In this document: positions 52,777 through 53,845 of the stretch, in pieces
Layout of the letters: each line of letters begins with the position of its first letter
Position numbering within the stretch: position 1 is the first letter of the stretch
From: Bradyrhizobium sp.
GTDB lineage: Bacteria > Pseudomonadota > Alphaproteobacteria > Rhizobiales > Xanthobacteraceae
Length of the DNA: 53,845 nt
Direction of reading: 5' to 3'
NCBI GenBank assembly: GCA_030681365.1
Contig: JAUXWH010000151.1
Span: forward strand, 1-53,845
The notes under the pieces: model-generated
Told to the model about the DNA's origin: nothing
What the model saw: the letters and a program-made list of their open reading frames with translations, nothing else
Databases searched by the model: none
Position numbers and translations under genes: made by a program

Positions 52777-53845
52777 TCCTGAGCCACGAGTTTCGCGTAG
52801 GTGCCCTGTAGCCCCATCAGCCGTTCATGGGTTCCCCGTTCAACGATCCTGCCTTGCTGCAACACCAGGATCTCGTCACAGTCGCGGATCGTGCTCAGCC
52901 GGTGGGCAATGATGATGCAAGTGCAGCCGCGACGCCGCAGGTTATCGTCAATTATCTTTTCCGTGATCGGATCGAGCGCGCCGGTGGCCTCGTCGAGAAC
53001 GACGATTGATGGATTGGAAACGAGCGCCCGCGCGATCTCGATTCGCTGACGCTGACCGCCGCTGAAGTTCGTGCCGGCCTCGTTGATGTAACAGTCATAG
53101 TTTCCAGCCCGCGTCGCGATGTCCTCGTGGATGGCGGCGTCCTTCAGTGCCTGTGAAAGGTCGGCCTCGGTGACGGTCGAGTCCCACAAGGTCAGATTGT
53201 CGCGCGCTGTCCCTTCGAACAGGAAGATGTCCTGATCGACATAGGTGACGGAGTTGGCAAATACCTGCGGGGGGATCTCGGGCAGGCTCCATCCGTCGAT
53301 GCGAACCTCGCCTGCCCACGGCTTGTAGAGGCCGCAGATCAGCTTGCCGAGGGTTGATTTTCCGCTGCCTGAGGTGCCGACCAGAGCCACCCGCGAACCA
53401 GGCTGAATGTCGATCGTGATGTCGTCCAGCAACGGTAGCTCCAGAATCGAGTAGCCGAACTGGACCTTGTCGAGTTCGACCCTGCCGGTCAGTTTTGGCG
53501 GAAAGCGCTCCGGCGCGATCGCGGGATTTGCCGAACTGCCGAGAGGATAGTTGTAAACGTCCTCAAGACGCTCGAGCCCGCCCTTGATGGTCTGCAGGCT
53601 GCCAGCATAATTGACCAGATCCTTCACCGGTTCGGAGAAACTCGCCATAAGGGACTGGAAAGCCACGAGGCCTCCGAGCGTGAGCGATCCCTCGATCACA
53701 CGATAGCCGCCGATGCCGAGGATGGCCGCGACGGTCAGTCCCGACAACAGCGTCGGGAGCATATCGAGAAAAACCGAGGAAGCGCCAAGTTCCTGCTCGG
53801 CGTTCAGTGACTTGGCCTGGATCCCGGCCCATTGGCCGAATGCCT
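52773..53845 (-). CDS. NHLM-type bacteriocin export ABC transporter, peptidase/ATP-binding subunit, C-terminal part
   Basis: The frame runs in from the right edge without interruption (AFGQWAGIQAKSLNAEQELG at the edge), so the first ATG seen at 53762 is internal. The last 356 residues are visible: the end of the ABC membrane domain (LGGLVAFQSLMASFSEPVKDL), Walker A GTSGSGKST, Q-loop VDQDIFLFEG, the signature FSGGQRQR, Walker B IVVLDEATGALD and H-loop IIIAHRLS. In NHLM systems the partner subunit carries an active N-terminal C39 peptidase that cuts after GG; here that part would lie beyond the window and remains unverified. Confidence 0.85.
   Translation of the reverse strand, partial: AFGQWAGIQAKSLNAEQELGASSVFLDMLPTLLSGLTVAAILGIGGYRVIEGSLTLGGLVAFQSLMASFSEPVKDLVNYAGSLQTIKGGLERLEDVYNYPLGSSANPAIAPERFPPKLTGRVELDKVQFGYSILELPLLDDITIDIQPGSRVALVGTSGSGKSTLGKLICGLYKPWAGEVRIDGWSLPEIPPQVFANSVTYVDQDIFLFEGTARDNLTLWDSTVTEADLSQALKDAAIHEDIATRAGNYDCYINEAGTNFSGGQRQRIEIARALVSNPSIVVLDEATGALDPITEKIIDDNLRRRGCTCIIIAHRLSTIRDCDEILVLQQGRIVERGTHERLMGLQGTYAKLVAQE

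Overview
The window looks like a chromosomal segment of a high-GC alphaproteobacterium of the Bradyrhizobium / Rhodopseudomonas type. The evidence is a hmuR / hmuP-hmuTUV / exbBD-tonB heme-uptake locus in the arrangement known from Bradyrhizobium, a BoxR-type HTH protein, many 4-base start/stop overlaps, and dense GC-rich coding that leaves long antisense open frames. No tRNA, rRNA or CRISPR was recognised.

Layout. (1) 1-7753: the start of a Kef-type K+/H+ antiporter cut by the left edge, a PLP aminotransferase, a PAS protein, a small cassette (LigB-type extradiol dioxygenase, truncated BoxR-like HTH, amidohydrolase with an N-terminal frameshift), a small His/Arg-rich secreted protein, an aldo/keto reductase and a secreted hypothetical. 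(2) 7880-16788: heme acquisition. TonB-ExbB-ExbD energise the outer-membrane receptor HmuR. HmuT-HmuU-HmuV carry heme into the cytoplasm, HutX and an IsdG-type monooxygenase handle and degrade it, and HmuP lies between the two divergent arms. (3) 17000-24793: a six-gene hydrogenase-4-like membrane complex (hyfB, C, E, F, G, I homologues) whose large subunit has lost three of the four Ni-binding cysteines. It is bracketed by two paralogous XRE regulators, the first translationally coupled to hyfB. (4) 24929-31777: a spermidine-synthase-like methyltransferase, an alpha/beta hydrolase, and a carbohydrate (Ugp/Mal-type) ABC importer divergent from a DeoR regulator. (5) 31860-40832: a fucose-type catabolic set (mutarotase, lactonase, aldose dehydrogenase) with a LacI regulator, divergent from a Dpp/Opp-type ABC importer; the shared intergenic region has LacI-style palindromes. 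(6) 41087-46392: a surface-polysaccharide cassette (Wzm/Wzt exporter, DegT aminotransferase, PglD-like acetyltransferase, GT4 glycosyltransferase).

(7) 46393-53845 is the most unusual part. It is a visibly AT-richer, partly decayed stretch with a broken membrane-protein gene, a broken small gene and an IS3 transposase scrap. It carries three short genes encoding peptides with the same double-glycine leader (L-S/T-x-x-D/E-L-x-x-V-x-G-G) and the same C-terminal Pro-Lys. Next to them are a stand-alone cyclic-nucleotide-binding protein and two overlapping ABC transporter genes resembling the NHLM bacteriocin export pair. I read this as a bacteriocin/RiPP-like peptide secretion locus that continues past the right edge. 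No modifying enzyme is visible in the window.

Three genes have start-region anomalies: an apparent ATA start in the dioxygenase, a missing base in the amidohydrolase and a duplicated GT in the first Dpp-type permease. These could be real lesions or sequencing errors.
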